DNA from: Candidatus Omnitrophota bacterium
Lineage (GTDB): Bacteria > Omnitrophota > Gorgyraeia > Gygaellales > Profunditerraquicolaceae
Length of the DNA: 43,565 nt
Direction of reading: 5' to 3'
Assembly: GCA_028717885.1 (NCBI GenBank)
Contig: JAQUMX010000010.1
Coordinates: 1-43,565 of the forward strand
The notes under the pieces were generated by a model. That model had not been told where the DNA came from. It saw only the letters and a program-made list of their open reading frames with translations, and did no database searches. Made by a program: the position numbers and the translations under genes. How positions within the stretch are numbered: position 1 is the stretch's first letter; every line of letters begins with the position of its first letter. Below are positions 1 through 8,125 of this stretch, piece after piece.

Positions 1-107
1 GGGCTGTCGCCGATTAGCACCGGTTTTTCCTTAGCTACAAAAAAAATAACAACCAGCCGCAGCATGAAAAATAAGGCCAATAGTAAAATTATTGTCCGTT
101 TATTCAT
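1..107 (-). CDS. N-terminus of a membrane protein, truncated by window edge
   Basis: Minus-strand reading MNKRTIILLLALFFMLRLVVIFFVAKEKPVLIGDSP...; N-terminal hydrophobic segment; start ATG at 107. Confidence 0.55.
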   Translation of the reverse strand, partial: MNKRTIILLLALFFMLRLVVIFFVAKEKPVLIGDS

Positions 108-134
108 TATTTTTTTCTTCCCAGATGATGGCAA

Positions 135-162
135 ATTATATTTGTTCGTCGCATTTTCTCAA
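135..162 (-). promoter_or_regulatory. Candidate sigma70 promoter for the minus-strand gene starting at 107
   Basis: TTGAGA-N16-TATAAT read on minus strand, 27 nt before ATG. Confidence 0.5.
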
Positions 163-167
163 AAACC

Positions 168-196
168 TTGACTATTAGTTTATTTTAAGTTATAAC
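168..196 (+). promoter_or_regulatory. Sigma70-like promoter abutting the start codon (leaderless configuration)
   Basis: TTGACT (168-173) -N17- TATAAC (191-196), then 7 nt to ATG at 204. Confidence 0.7.
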
Positions 197-203
197 GATA
201 CAA

Positions 204-1790
204 ATGTCAAGAAATGGTAAAAAAACAGCGCTCATAATCGGCGCCGGCCCCGCAGGGTTAACCGCTGCCTACGAACTGCTTACCAAAACGGATATCAAGC
301 CAATTGTTTACGAAATCAATGGGTCTGCCGGAGGAATCGCGCGGACTATTGAGTTTAAAAACAATAAAATAGATATCGGTGGGCACCGATTTTTTTCTAA
401 ATCCGAAAAGGTCACGCAATGGTGGCTAGGCTTCCTCCCCTTACAAGGCGCTCCCGCCAAGGATGACATTATACTGAATCGAAACGTTGAGCTCTCCGCA
501 GACAAAAACGCTCCGGACCCGGAAAAAACCGATAAGGTCATGCTGATGCGGAACCGCATATCAAGAATATTATTTTTACACAAATTTTTCGAATACCCGC
601 TAGGGGCGCATTTTAATACTTTTATAAATCTAGGGGCAGTGCGCACTTTTAAAATAGGCATAAGTTACCTAAAATCATGTTTATTCCCCATAAAAAAAGA
701 AAAGAACCTCGAAGATTTTTTTATTAATAGGTTCGGAAGGCAGCTATACCTGACATTCTTCAAAAAATATACGCAAAAAGTATGGGGTGTTTCCTGTAAA
801 AGTATCCCTCCTGAATGGGGGTATCAAAGAGTAAAAGGGTTATCTATCTTAAAACTACTCTCGGTATTAATACATGATATATTTTTTAAAAATAGGCCCA
901 GGCCAGACGCTGATCAAGAAGAAACCAGCCTTATCAAGCAATTCATGTATCCTAAGCTTGGGGCGGGGCAGTTGTGGGAAGAAGTCGCCCAAGGGGTAAG
1001 AAAAAATGGGGGCGATATATTTTTACATCATAAAGTTATTGGGCTCAAAGCAGAAGGCTCCAGTATAATTGAAGCGGAAATAAAAGATGAAATAACCGGA
1101 AATACTATAGTTATGCAGGCAGATTACTTTTTTTCGACAATGCCCGTTAAAGATTTAATCCGCTGCCTAAATAATTATGTTCCTAAAAATGTTGCGGATA
1201 TAGCCGAAGAACTGCCTTATCGCGATTTTATCACGGTCGGCTTGCTTTTAAAAAAAATGAAAATACAAAACGACTCCTCGATAAAAACAATAAATAATAT
1301 AATCCCCGATAATTGGATTTATATTCAGGAAAGATATGTAAAAATCGGCCGCCTGCAGATATTCAATAATTGGTCGCCTTATATGGTTGCGGACAGCAAT
1401 ACCGCCTGGTTAGGGTTGGAATATTTTTGTAAAGAAGGGGATTATTTTTGGAATAAGCCGGATAGCGAAATAATCGACTTTGGCATAAAAGAATTAATCA
1501 AGCTTGATTTCATAGAGAATGACAGCGTCTTGGATGGCGTAGTGATACGTTCTGCAAAAGCATATCCGGCTTATTTCGGGGCATATGGGCAGTTTGACAT
1601 TATTAAAAATTTTACCGACAATTTTGAAAATCTATTCTTAATAGGCAGGAATGGCATGCATAGATATAACAATATGGACCATTCGATGCTGACGGCAATG
1701 GCGGCTGTCGAGAATATTACCCTCGGGACAAAATCAAAAGAAAATATATGGGCAATAAATACAGAAGAAAAATATAATGAATCATCTTGA
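204..1790 (+). CDS. FAD/NAD(P)-binding amine-oxidase / UDP-galactopyranose mutase-like oxidoreductase
   Basis: N-terminal dinucleotide-binding [37 protein letters not shown] motif; C-terminal [24 protein letters not shown]. Confidence 0.8.
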   Translation: MSRNGKKTALIIGAGPAGLTAAYELLTKTDIKPIVYEINGSAGGIARTIEFKNNKIDIGGHRFFSKSEKVTQWWLGFLPLQGAPAKDDIILNRNVELSADKNAPDPEKTDKVMLMRNRISRILFLHKFFEYPLGAHFNTFINLGAVRTFKIGISYLKSCLFPIKKEKNLEDFFINRFGRQLYLTFFKKYTQKVWGVSCKSIPPEWGYQRVKGLSILKLLSVLIHDIFFKNRPRPDADQEETSLIKQFMYPKLGAGQLWEEVAQGVRKNGGDIFLHHKVIGLKAEGSSIIEAEIKDEITGNTIVMQADYFFSTMPVKDLIRCLNNYVPKNVADIAEELPYRDFITVGLLLKKMKIQNDSSIKTINNIIPDNWIYIQERYVKIGRLQIFNNWSPYMVADSNTAWLGLEYFCKEGDYFWNKPDSEIIDFGIKELIKLDFIENDSVLDGVVIRSAKAYPAYFGAYGQFDIIKNFTDNFENLFLIGRNGMHRYNNMDHSMLTAMAAVENITLGTKSKENIWAINTEEKYNESS

Positions 1791-1801
1791 AAGGCTAACT
1801 A

Positions 1802-2077
1802 TTGTCTCGAAGAAGTAGAAGAAACAAATTTAAACTAAAGCAGCAAAAACAAACCCTCCCGCAGCATGAGGCCATACCTGACGCGCCAATTACCCCTGCG
1901 CCCAAACCAGAAGAAAGTTACCGCATTGTCGGCCCGAAAAAATTTAAACAGGAAAATTATCGCTCGGACGCCCCTATCCTTTTTTATTCTCTCTTGGCCT
2001 TTGCAGTCTTTATGGCCATAGCGATAACAATAATCATTGTAATCGGTAAGTCTGTTGTCGAGGGAATTTACCGTTAG
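1802..2077 (+). CDS. Small single-TM protein of unknown function (TTG start)
   Basis: Basic N-terminus, C-terminal TM helix PILFYSLLAFAVFMAIAITIIIVIGK; 11 nt after previous gene; AAAGG upstream of TTG. Confidence 0.5.
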   Translation: MSRRSRRNKFKLKQQKQTLPQHEAIPDAPITPAPKPEESYRIVGPKKFKQENYRSDAPILFYSLLAFAVFMAIAITIIIVIGKSVVEGIYR

Positions 2078-3240
2078 GGTTTTTGCGCTTTTTCCCAGTG
2101 CAAGAAGCATTTTTGAAAGGATTTATAGGCGGGTTTTTTGGAAAAATCCCAACGTACCAGGCCGAAATAATCCACACCATTTCCCCAATGATTGTTGCAA
2201 TCGCGGAAAAACGCCCAGAAAACTTTTTCCACATTCTCCTGTTTCAGTAACTCGTTATAAACCTCTTCCACCCACTTTGCCTGCTGCTTTTCATCCGGGT
2301 TAGTATCCATCCACCAGTTATTGGTTTTAATCCCCCTTTTTACTCCCGGGCAGCCGATCTCGGTAAACCAGATTTTTTTCTCGGCATCGCCGTTCCTGGA
2401 CATTACCTTGTACGCTAATTTCGGATAAGCAGCTACTGCTTTAATTGCGTGCGGATTAAGCGGATTCTCGAAAAAATGCAAATTTAAAATATCGAAATAA
2501 TCTTTTGCGCCGTTATCATAAAGATGATGCACCGTAGCCAGTCCATTAGCCACTCCGCCGTTTAAGATCTTACATTCCGGATCGATTTTTTTTGCGGCAA
2601 TGTAAGTCGCCTTTAAAAGTTCGCAATAGCCTTTTAACCCGTCCTGCTCCTTCCAGTAAACCGCAGAATCCGGCTCATTCCAGACTTCCCAATATTTTAC
2701 TTTATCTTTATAACGGGCAATTACAGCCGAAGCATAATCCACAAATAATTGATTAGCCTTTGGCGCGGAATTCCATTTTCCATCCGCTGCAGCCCAAGCA
2801 GCAGTATAATCTAACAGGCCGAGGATTTTCAAATCGTTCTTTGTTAAGATATCGACGATATAATCGTATTTTGCGAAATCAAATTTACCCTGTGCCGGCT
2901 CGATATCTTCCCAGAGAAAATCCATCCTCACCCACCCTACTCCCGCCTCTTTCATTAATTTAACTATTCTTTCATAGTCCTGGGGGCTGTCATATTTATA
3001 ACTATTCCAGGCATGGTTCCAATGCAAAAACTCCAGCACTCCAAAAGGATTTTTTTCCTGCGGCATCTTCTTCTCCGTTCCCGCGCACCCCATCAGCAAG
3101 CAACAAATAACCACCGGGGACGTTCCCCAAAGTACCACCCTTTTCAAAAAGGGTGGCCCCTTTAGGAGCGTCCCCATTCTGTTACTGAGCTTGCTCATCA
3201 TGGTTTTGATGCGGAAGCTGTTCGATATTGATATAGTCAT
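2074..3240 (-). CDS. Clan GH-A glycoside hydrolase-like lipoprotein (GH39/GH5-like); true start probably 3177-3201
   Basis: Lipobox VVICCLLMGC; catalytic-type motifs WEVWNEPD and IWFTEIG; (beta/alpha)8-like sequence. Confidence 0.75.
   Translation of the reverse strand: MTISISNSFRIKTMMSKLSNRMGTLLKGPPFLKRVVLWGTSPVVICCLLMGCAGTEKKMPQEKNPFGVLEFLHWNHAWNSYKYDSPQDYERIVKLMKEAGVGWVRMDFLWEDIEPAQGKFDFAKYDYIVDILTKNDLKILGLLDYTAAWAAADGKWNSAPKANQLFVDYASAVIARYKDKVKYWEVWNEPDSAVYWKEQDGLKGYCELLKATYIAAKKIDPECKILNGGVANGLATVHHLYDNGAKDYFDILNLHFFENPLNPHAIKAVAAYPKLAYKVMSRNGDAEKKIWFTEIGCPGVKRGIKTNNWWMDTNPDEKQQAKWVEEVYNELLKQENVEKVFWAFFRDCNNHWGNGVDYFGLVRWDFSKKPAYKSFQKCFLHWEKAQKP
3116..3175. repeat. REP-like 60-bp compound palindrome lying in the 5' coding end of the GH lipoprotein gene
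   Basis: Outer arms GGGGACGTTCC / GGAGCGTCCCC (1 mismatch); inner perfect 10-bp hairpin CCACCCTTTT-CA-AAAAGGGTGG (3135-3156). Confidence 0.8.
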
Positions 3241-4546
3241 TAAAAGTAATCCCCTGGCCTAATTCTTGTTTGACGATCCTAATACGGTCAGGCACATACG
3301 GGTGGGTCTTAAAATAATTCATCGGCTGTAAAGGCCTGCGGCGGTTAATATCCTGGAGCTTGGTTAAAAAAGTGATCATTGCCTTTGGGTTATACCCGGC
3401 TAACCTGGCGTAACGCGTACCCAATTGGTCCGCCAATAATTCATCCTCCCGGGAATAACCCAGCATGATCTGGGTAAAAGCCTGATCAGCTGCTGCCGCT
3501 ACATTCCCCGATCCGGTCCCTGCAGCCGCTACCATCAAGACTGCATACAATTGCTGCGCCTGTAGTTTCTTAATACTGTGCCTGGCAACGATGTGGCCGA
3601 CCTCATGGCCGATAACCCCTGCCAGCTCATCGTCATTGGAACACTTTTCTACCAGGCCTTTATTCACATAAACATATCCTCCGGGCAAAGAAAACGCGTT
3701 CACCTCTTCATCTTCCAAAACCCGGAAATGATAATCGATATCTTTGCGGTCGCAAACTACGGCGATTTTTTTCCCGATATCTTTCACGCGCTTTTCCACT
3801 AACGGGTCATCGACCATCTTGAATTCATTTTCAACTTCTTTATCAATCGCCTCGCCCATCTGGACTTCTTTATCCGTGGAATACATGTAGCTTTCTTCTT
3901 CGCCGGTAACAATATTGTATTCGGTGGTGCATCCGGCAAGCATCATTCCATACACTATACACGCTACACAATACAGGACTACGTTCAATTTTTTCAACAT
4001 TTTAAAAAGCTTATACACCGGCAGCCCCACCACATTATAGAAACAACCTTCGATGCGCCGGATAAAAAAAGCCCCTTTTCCCTGGATATCGAAACTGCCG
4101 GCTTTGTCCAATGGGTTAACTTGCGCAAAATAAGCGCTGATTTCTTTATCGTTTAAAGGATCCATGTAAATTTTGGTTTTTTCGCAGCCCACTAATGTTT
4201 TCTTCCGGCCCTTGTCAATTACGGCGATCCCCGTATAAAGCCACTGCGGCTTACGGGAAATAGCTTTAAGCATCCGGCGCGCGTCTTTTAAATCCTTAGG
4301 TTTTCCAAAAATACTTTTGCCTTGCACGACAAAAGTATCGGCAGCGATAATCAAGCCGCTTTTTACTTTTTTAGCGGCTGCCTTAGCTTTTTCAAGCGCA
4401 TTTTTTTTCGCTAGGCCGGAAAAAGATAGGTTTCCCCTATTTCTGCTTTCCCGGATATGGCTGGGCAAAACTTTAAATTTCAAGCCAAAATCCCGGAGGA
4501 TTTTTTTACGCGCCCTGGAATCCGATGCTAAATAGATTTGCTTCAT
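3182..4546 (-). CDS. Fusion: Maf-like nucleotide pyrophosphatase (N-term) + lipoprotein M48-family metalloprotease (C-term)
   Basis: Maf motifs IYLASDSRARKKIL, IIAADTFV, DKAGSFDIQGKGAFFIRRIEGCFYNVVGLP; then MLKKLNVVLYCVACIVYGMMLAGC lipobox; then HEVGHIVARH and DELLADQLGTRYA of M48. Continuous frame. ATG at 4546 preferred over the ORF-track start at 4555. Confidence 0.8.
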   Translation of the reverse strand: MKQIYLASDSRARKKILRDFGLKFKVLPSHIRESRNRGNLSFSGLAKKNALEKAKAAAKKVKSGLIIAADTFVVQGKSIFGKPKDLKDARRMLKAISRKPQWLYTGIAVIDKGRKKTLVGCEKTKIYMDPLNDKEISAYFAQVNPLDKAGSFDIQGKGAFFIRRIEGCFYNVVGLPVYKLFKMLKKLNVVLYCVACIVYGMMLAGCTTEYNIVTGEEESYMYSTDKEVQMGEAIDKEVENEFKMVDDPLVEKRVKDIGKKIAVVCDRKDIDYHFRVLEDEEVNAFSLPGGYVYVNKGLVEKCSNDDELAGVIGHEVGHIVARHSIKKLQAQQLYAVLMVAAAGTGSGNVAAAADQAFTQIMLGYSREDELLADQLGTRYARLAGYNPKAMITFLTKLQDINRRRPLQPMNYFKTHPYVPDRIRIVKQELGQGITFNDYINIEQLPHQNHDEQAQ

Positions 4547-4547
4547 C

Positions 4548-5792
4548 TTAAGCACTTGAGGCGCTTTCTCCGGCTAAGTACCCGGTAGAGAATGCTGCCT
4601 GCAGGTTAAAACCGCCTGTATCTGCGTCAAGATCGATCATTTCCCCGGCAAAATACAATCCTTTTACCAGCCGCGACTGCATGGTCCGCGGGTCGATCTC
4701 TTTTAAAGCCACCCCACCCTGCGTTACCATCGCTTCTTCTAACGGCAGGGATTTCAAAATTTGCATGCGCCATGTTTTCAATAGAGAAATAATCTTCCGC
4801 CGTTCCTCTTGCGTAATCTGGCTGGACTGTTTTTGCGGCTCGATTTTCGCCAGTTTTAAAAATAAATTCACCATGCGCATTGGCAGTAAATTTTTTAATA
4901 CCGTCTTGATTGATTTTTTGGAATTTGCTTTAAATTCCCGTAAAATGCGCGCTTCCAACTGCTCGTTCGAAAGTGCCGGCTTAAAATCTATCTCCAGAAA
5001 AACTTCTCTTTCTTCTTCCAGGCAATTAACCACGCTGGCACTTAAGGATAAAACCAACGGCCCGGAGACCCCGTTCTTGGTAAAAACCATCTCTCCGATT
5101 TCCGAAATGATTTCTTTCTTGGCGCAAATGAATTTCAAACGGATATTTTTCAAAGAAAGCCCTTCCAGGTCTTTTACATATTCTTCGCGGGTTACTAAGG
5201 GCACTAATCCCGGCCTTAAAGGAATAATCCTATGCCCGAGCTTTTCTGCGATTTTAAAACCGTCGCCGGTAGAACCGGTAAATTTATAAGAAAGGCCTCC
5301 TGTAGCTAAAATCACCCGATCTGCCTCCAGGATTTCTCCCTGGGAAATTTTAACCGCATTCACTTTGTTGTCTTTAATAATAATTTCTTTTGCTTCGGTG
5401 CGATAAATAGTCCGTACCCTAAGCTTATCTAATTGCGCAATTAAAACTTCCAAGACACTGGCAGATTTTCCGCTTTGTGGAAAGACCCTTTCCTGCCTTT
5501 CCACTTTTAATTTCAGGCCCCGCTCTTCGAAGAACCGCATTAATTCCGGATAAAAGAATTTTTTGAAGGCATCGCGTAAGAATTGCCCGTTTTGTGAGAA
5601 CCTGGCAATGAATTCGTCTACCGTGCAAACATTAGTCAGGTTACAGCGGCCCTTGCCGCTTAAGAGGAGTTTCCGGCCGGGGAGGGAATTTTTTTCTATC
5701 AGGAGGGCATCCTGCTGCAGTTCTGCGGCCCTGATTGCCGCCATTAATCCGGCTGGCCCTGCGCCAATAACAATTATTCGGTTTTTCCGCAC
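4548..5792 (-). CDS. BaiN/HI0933-family NAD(P)/FAD-dependent oxidoreductase
   Basis: [67 protein letters not shown]. Confidence 0.88.
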   Translation of the reverse strand: MRKNRIIVIGAGPAGLMAAIRAAELQQDALLIEKNSLPGRKLLLSGKGRCNLTNVCTVDEFIARFSQNGQFLRDAFKKFFYPELMRFFEERGLKLKVERQERVFPQSGKSASVLEVLIAQLDKLRVRTIYRTEAKEIIIKDNKVNAVKISQGEILEADRVILATGGLSYKFTGSTGDGFKIAEKLGHRIIPLRPGLVPLVTREEYVKDLEGLSLKNIRLKFICAKKEIISEIGEMVFTKNGVSGPLVLSLSASVVNCLEEEREVFLEIDFKPALSNEQLEARILREFKANSKKSIKTVLKNLLPMRMVNLFLKLAKIEPQKQSSQITQEERRKIISLLKTWRMQILKSLPLEEAMVTQGGVALKEIDPRTMQSRLVKGLYFAGEMIDLDADTGGFNLQAAFSTGYLAGESASSA

Positions 5793-5812
5793 TGATATTT
5801 AAGAAGTTTAAT

Positions 5813-6472
5813 CTATCTTTGAAAGGAGAATTTTACTCTTTCTACAATCTCATCCGGCCAATCTTGTTCAATATAAGCTTTCCCTTCTTCAACTTGTGCC
5901 GGCATAAACCTGTCATTCACATAATCGAACCTTACCTTTAATGTGTTGGTGACGGTGTAATAATATTTTCGCGGATCGGAAATATTCCCCGGGAAATTAC
6001 GCTGGGCATAAAGCACTTCCCTTACATCCAACACCCCGATATAAGGCGCCTTTACCGAAGAACCGGTTTGCAGGATGTCAAAATCATTAATATTGATATC
6101 AAAAGCGCGCAGGGTATAGTCATAGTGGATACGCGGTCCATATTTAAAAAGCGCTTGCCAATTTTGATCGACCAATTGATTAAGCTGCGCTTTCTTTTTA
6201 TTAGTTTCTTCTTCGATCCACTTATCTACCGCAGCCTGTAATTTAGTGCCCAGGTCCGCTCCAAATTGCACCTGCTTCGAAGCATGCTCTTCGTTATATT
6301 CGTGGATCGCCTGTTTCATGGCTTTGTTCAGCCTATCCGTAAGTTCTGCGTTATCATCGATAAATCCGCCATAGGCATTACCGCTATTATTATCCTGACA
6401 AAAAACATTTTGCCAAACCGCAAAAAGAAAAAAAAGATGGATTAGAATTGATGCGAGTATTCTTTGACTGAT
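5813..6472 (-). CDS. Secreted protein of unknown function; likely non-canonical (ATC) start giving a signal peptide
   Basis: ORF track starts at ATG 6319, but the frame is open upstream and encodes ISQRILASILIHLFFLFAVWQNVFCQDNNSGNAYGGFIDDNAELTDRLNKA before it; no in-frame ATG/GTG/TTG between the upstream stop and 6319. Confidence 0.55.
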   Translation of the reverse strand: MSQRILASILIHLFFLFAVWQNVFCQDNNSGNAYGGFIDDNAELTDRLNKAMKQAIHEYNEEHASKQVQFGADLGTKLQAAVDKWIEEETNKKKAQLNQLVDQNWQALFKYGPRIHYDYTLRAFDININDFDILQTGSSVKAPYIGVLDVREVLYAQRNFPGNISDPRKYYYTVTNTLKVRFDYVNDRFMPAQVEEGKAYIEQDWPDEIVERVKFSFQR

Positions 6473-6473
6473 T

Positions 6474-7028
6474 TTACACCCCCAGTTCGGTTTTGGTGAA
6501 GATCGCTTCGAGCTTTAATCCGGCATTAGCTAAATTTTCCGCGGCCCCTTCCTGCCTGTCTACAATGACGATTGCGCAATCAATCGTTACCTTAATATTA
6601 TCAAGTGCGGCTTTTGCTTCTACCAGCGCTTTGCCAGTCGTAGCTACATCATCGACCAAGACTACTCTCTCCCCTGCTTTTAATTGCGGGCCTTCGACCT
6701 GGCGCTGCGTGCCATGCTCTTTGGCGGATTTTCTCACGATAAAAGTTTTTATCGGCACTTGCTGCTGATGCGCCAATACCGCAACTGCCCCGACAATCGG
6801 GTCTGCGCCTAAGGTAGGGCCTCCTACAGCCGCGATATTTTTCCCCCGGATCATTTCCAGGACAATTTTTCCTACTAAGTACGCGCCTTCAGGAGTAAGC
6901 GTAATTACCCTGCCGTCGAGATAGTAATTGCTTTTCTTCCCGGAAGAAAGGGTAAAATCGCCTTTTTTGAAAGCTTCCTTCTCCAATAACGCCTTTAATT
7001 TTTCTTTTAATTGTTTTAAGTCTTCCAT
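6474..7028 (-). CDS. pyrE: Orotate phosphoribosyltransferase
   Basis: FTLSSGKKSNYYLDGR, VVLVDDVATTGKAL PRPP-binding motif; ATG at 7028 fits promoter better than TTG at 7064. Confidence 0.9.
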   Translation of the reverse strand: MEDLKQLKEKLKALLEKEAFKKGDFTLSSGKKSNYYLDGRVITLTPEGAYLVGKIVLEMIRGKNIAAVGGPTLGADPIVGAVAVLAHQQQVPIKTFIVRKSAKEHGTQRQVEGPQLKAGERVVLVDDVATTGKALVEAKAALDNIKVTIDCAIVIVDRQEGAAENLANAGLKLEAIFTKTELGV

Positions 7029-7035
7029 AAAAAAT

Positions 7036-7064
7036 ATTCTACTATCATCCACCCATACTGTCAA
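7036..7064 (-). promoter_or_regulatory. Sigma70-like promoter of pyrE (leaderless configuration)
   Basis: TTGACA -N17- TAGAAT on minus strand; 7 nt to ATG at 7028. Confidence 0.75.
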
Positions 7065-7085
7065 TAAAGGATTGCAAAGAAATTA

Positions 7086-7114
7086 TTGAAATCCGATTAA
7101 CTTTCTGCTATGCT
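7086..7114 (+). promoter_or_regulatory. Candidate promoter of the minor-pilin operon
   Basis: TTGAAA -N17- TATGCT, upstream of a GGAG Shine-Dalgarno before ATG 7147. Confidence 0.6.
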
Positions 7115-7146
7115 ACGCGTAGAAACTTGCCATGAACGGAGACGCG

Positions 7147-7602
7147 ATGTTGCTAAAGAAAAAACATGCCCGTGGCTTTAGCCTGGTAGAAATAGTCGTG
7201 GCCGTAGGAATCCTTGCCTTTGCTCTCTGTGCCATCTTAGCCGCTTACGTTTCATTCTTTGTCCTCAGTAACACTTCAAAAAATATCAATATTGCCAGTA
7301 ACGCCGCGCTTAGCCTGATGGAAGAAATCCGCAGTACGTCATTTTTCCAAATATATAATACTTACAACGGGCTTAATTTTACCCTGAATGATATCCCGCA
7401 AAGCCGTGGTGTCGTATATGTGAATAATACAAACCCGGAGTTGCTGGAAGTCACGGTCAGCGTTTGCTGGCGGCAGCAGAATAATCGGGTAATCGGAGAA
7501 GACTTGAATTTAAACGGCGTACTTAATGCGGGAGAAGACACCAACGGTAACGGCATAATCGACTCTCCCGTTGAATTAGTTACGCGTATTGCCAATAAAT
7601 AA
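7147..7602 (+). CDS. PilV/GspI-like type IV minor prepilin
   Basis: Class III signal KKKHARGFSLVEIVVAVGILAF; ATG at 7147 has SD GGAG (ORF track starts at 7132). Confidence 0.8.
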   Translation: MLLKKKHARGFSLVEIVVAVGILAFALCAILAAYVSFFVLSNTSKNINIASNAALSLMEEIRSTSFFQIYNTYNGLNFTLNDIPQSRGVVYVNNTNPELLEVTVSVCWRQQNNRVIGEDLNLNGVLNAGEDTNGNGIIDSPVELVTRIANK

Positions 7603-7605
7603 ACT

Positions 7606-8124
7606 ATGAGAGGTTTTACGATAACGGAAATTTTGATTGCCGCCTGCATCTTCTTGGTATTAGTACTTTCCTTATTCCAGTCCCTGGATATCAGCAGGAG
7701 CCTCTGGTTTAATGACGAGGTATCTGTGGAGCTGCGCCGGGAAATCATCAAAACATTCACTAATATGGAGCGTGAATTAAAAGAAACCCGGCCGGCATTA
7801 ACCAACCTTGCCAGCGGCACCTCTAGCGCGACACTCACCTTCTGCGTCCCCCAGGATAATGACGGTGACGAAACAATCTTAAACTCTTTTGGGGATATCG
7901 AATGGTCTCCCCAGATTACCTATGCTTTAAACGACTCGCATCAGATTACCCGGACAGTTTCCGGCAATACTACGATCGTAGCAAATAATGTTTCGGATTT
8001 ATTATTTACCCGGCCGCTTAGCCCGGTGAATATCATTCAGGTTGATATTACGGCTTCGAAGAATAGCGCTTTTGGCAGGCAAATTCAGGATGCGGGGCAA
8101 ATCACCGTAGAGATGAGAAATTAA
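7606..8124 (+). CDS. Prepilin-type N-terminal cleavage/methylation protein (PilW/GspJ-like)
   Basis: MRGFTITEILIAACIFLVLVLSLFQ. Confidence 0.8.
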   Translation: MRGFTITEILIAACIFLVLVLSLFQSLDISRSLWFNDEVSVELRREIIKTFTNMERELKETRPALTNLASGTSSATLTFCVPQDNDGDETILNSFGDIEWSPQITYALNDSHQITRTVSGNTTIVANNVSDLLFTRPLSPVNIIQVDITASKNSAFGRQIQDAGQITVEMRN

Positions 8125-8125
8125 A

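Noticed and set aside
308-661. 117-aa minus-strand ORF inside the 204-1790 oxidoreductase gene
   Set aside because: Antisense to a conserved FAD-binding region; no RBS or motif.
2055-2303. 82-aa plus-strand ORF at the end of the GH-like gene
   Set aside because: Antisense to the conserved C-terminus of the GH-like protein; not supported.
3116-3175. Interpretation of the 3116 palindrome as an intrinsic terminator after the M48 gene
   Set aside because: No T-run follows it on the minus strand, and the downstream lipoprotein reading frame continues through it.
4681-5289. 202-aa plus-strand ORF opposite the BaiN-like gene
   Set aside because: Shadow ORF; the minus-strand frame has clear family motifs and the plus translation has none.
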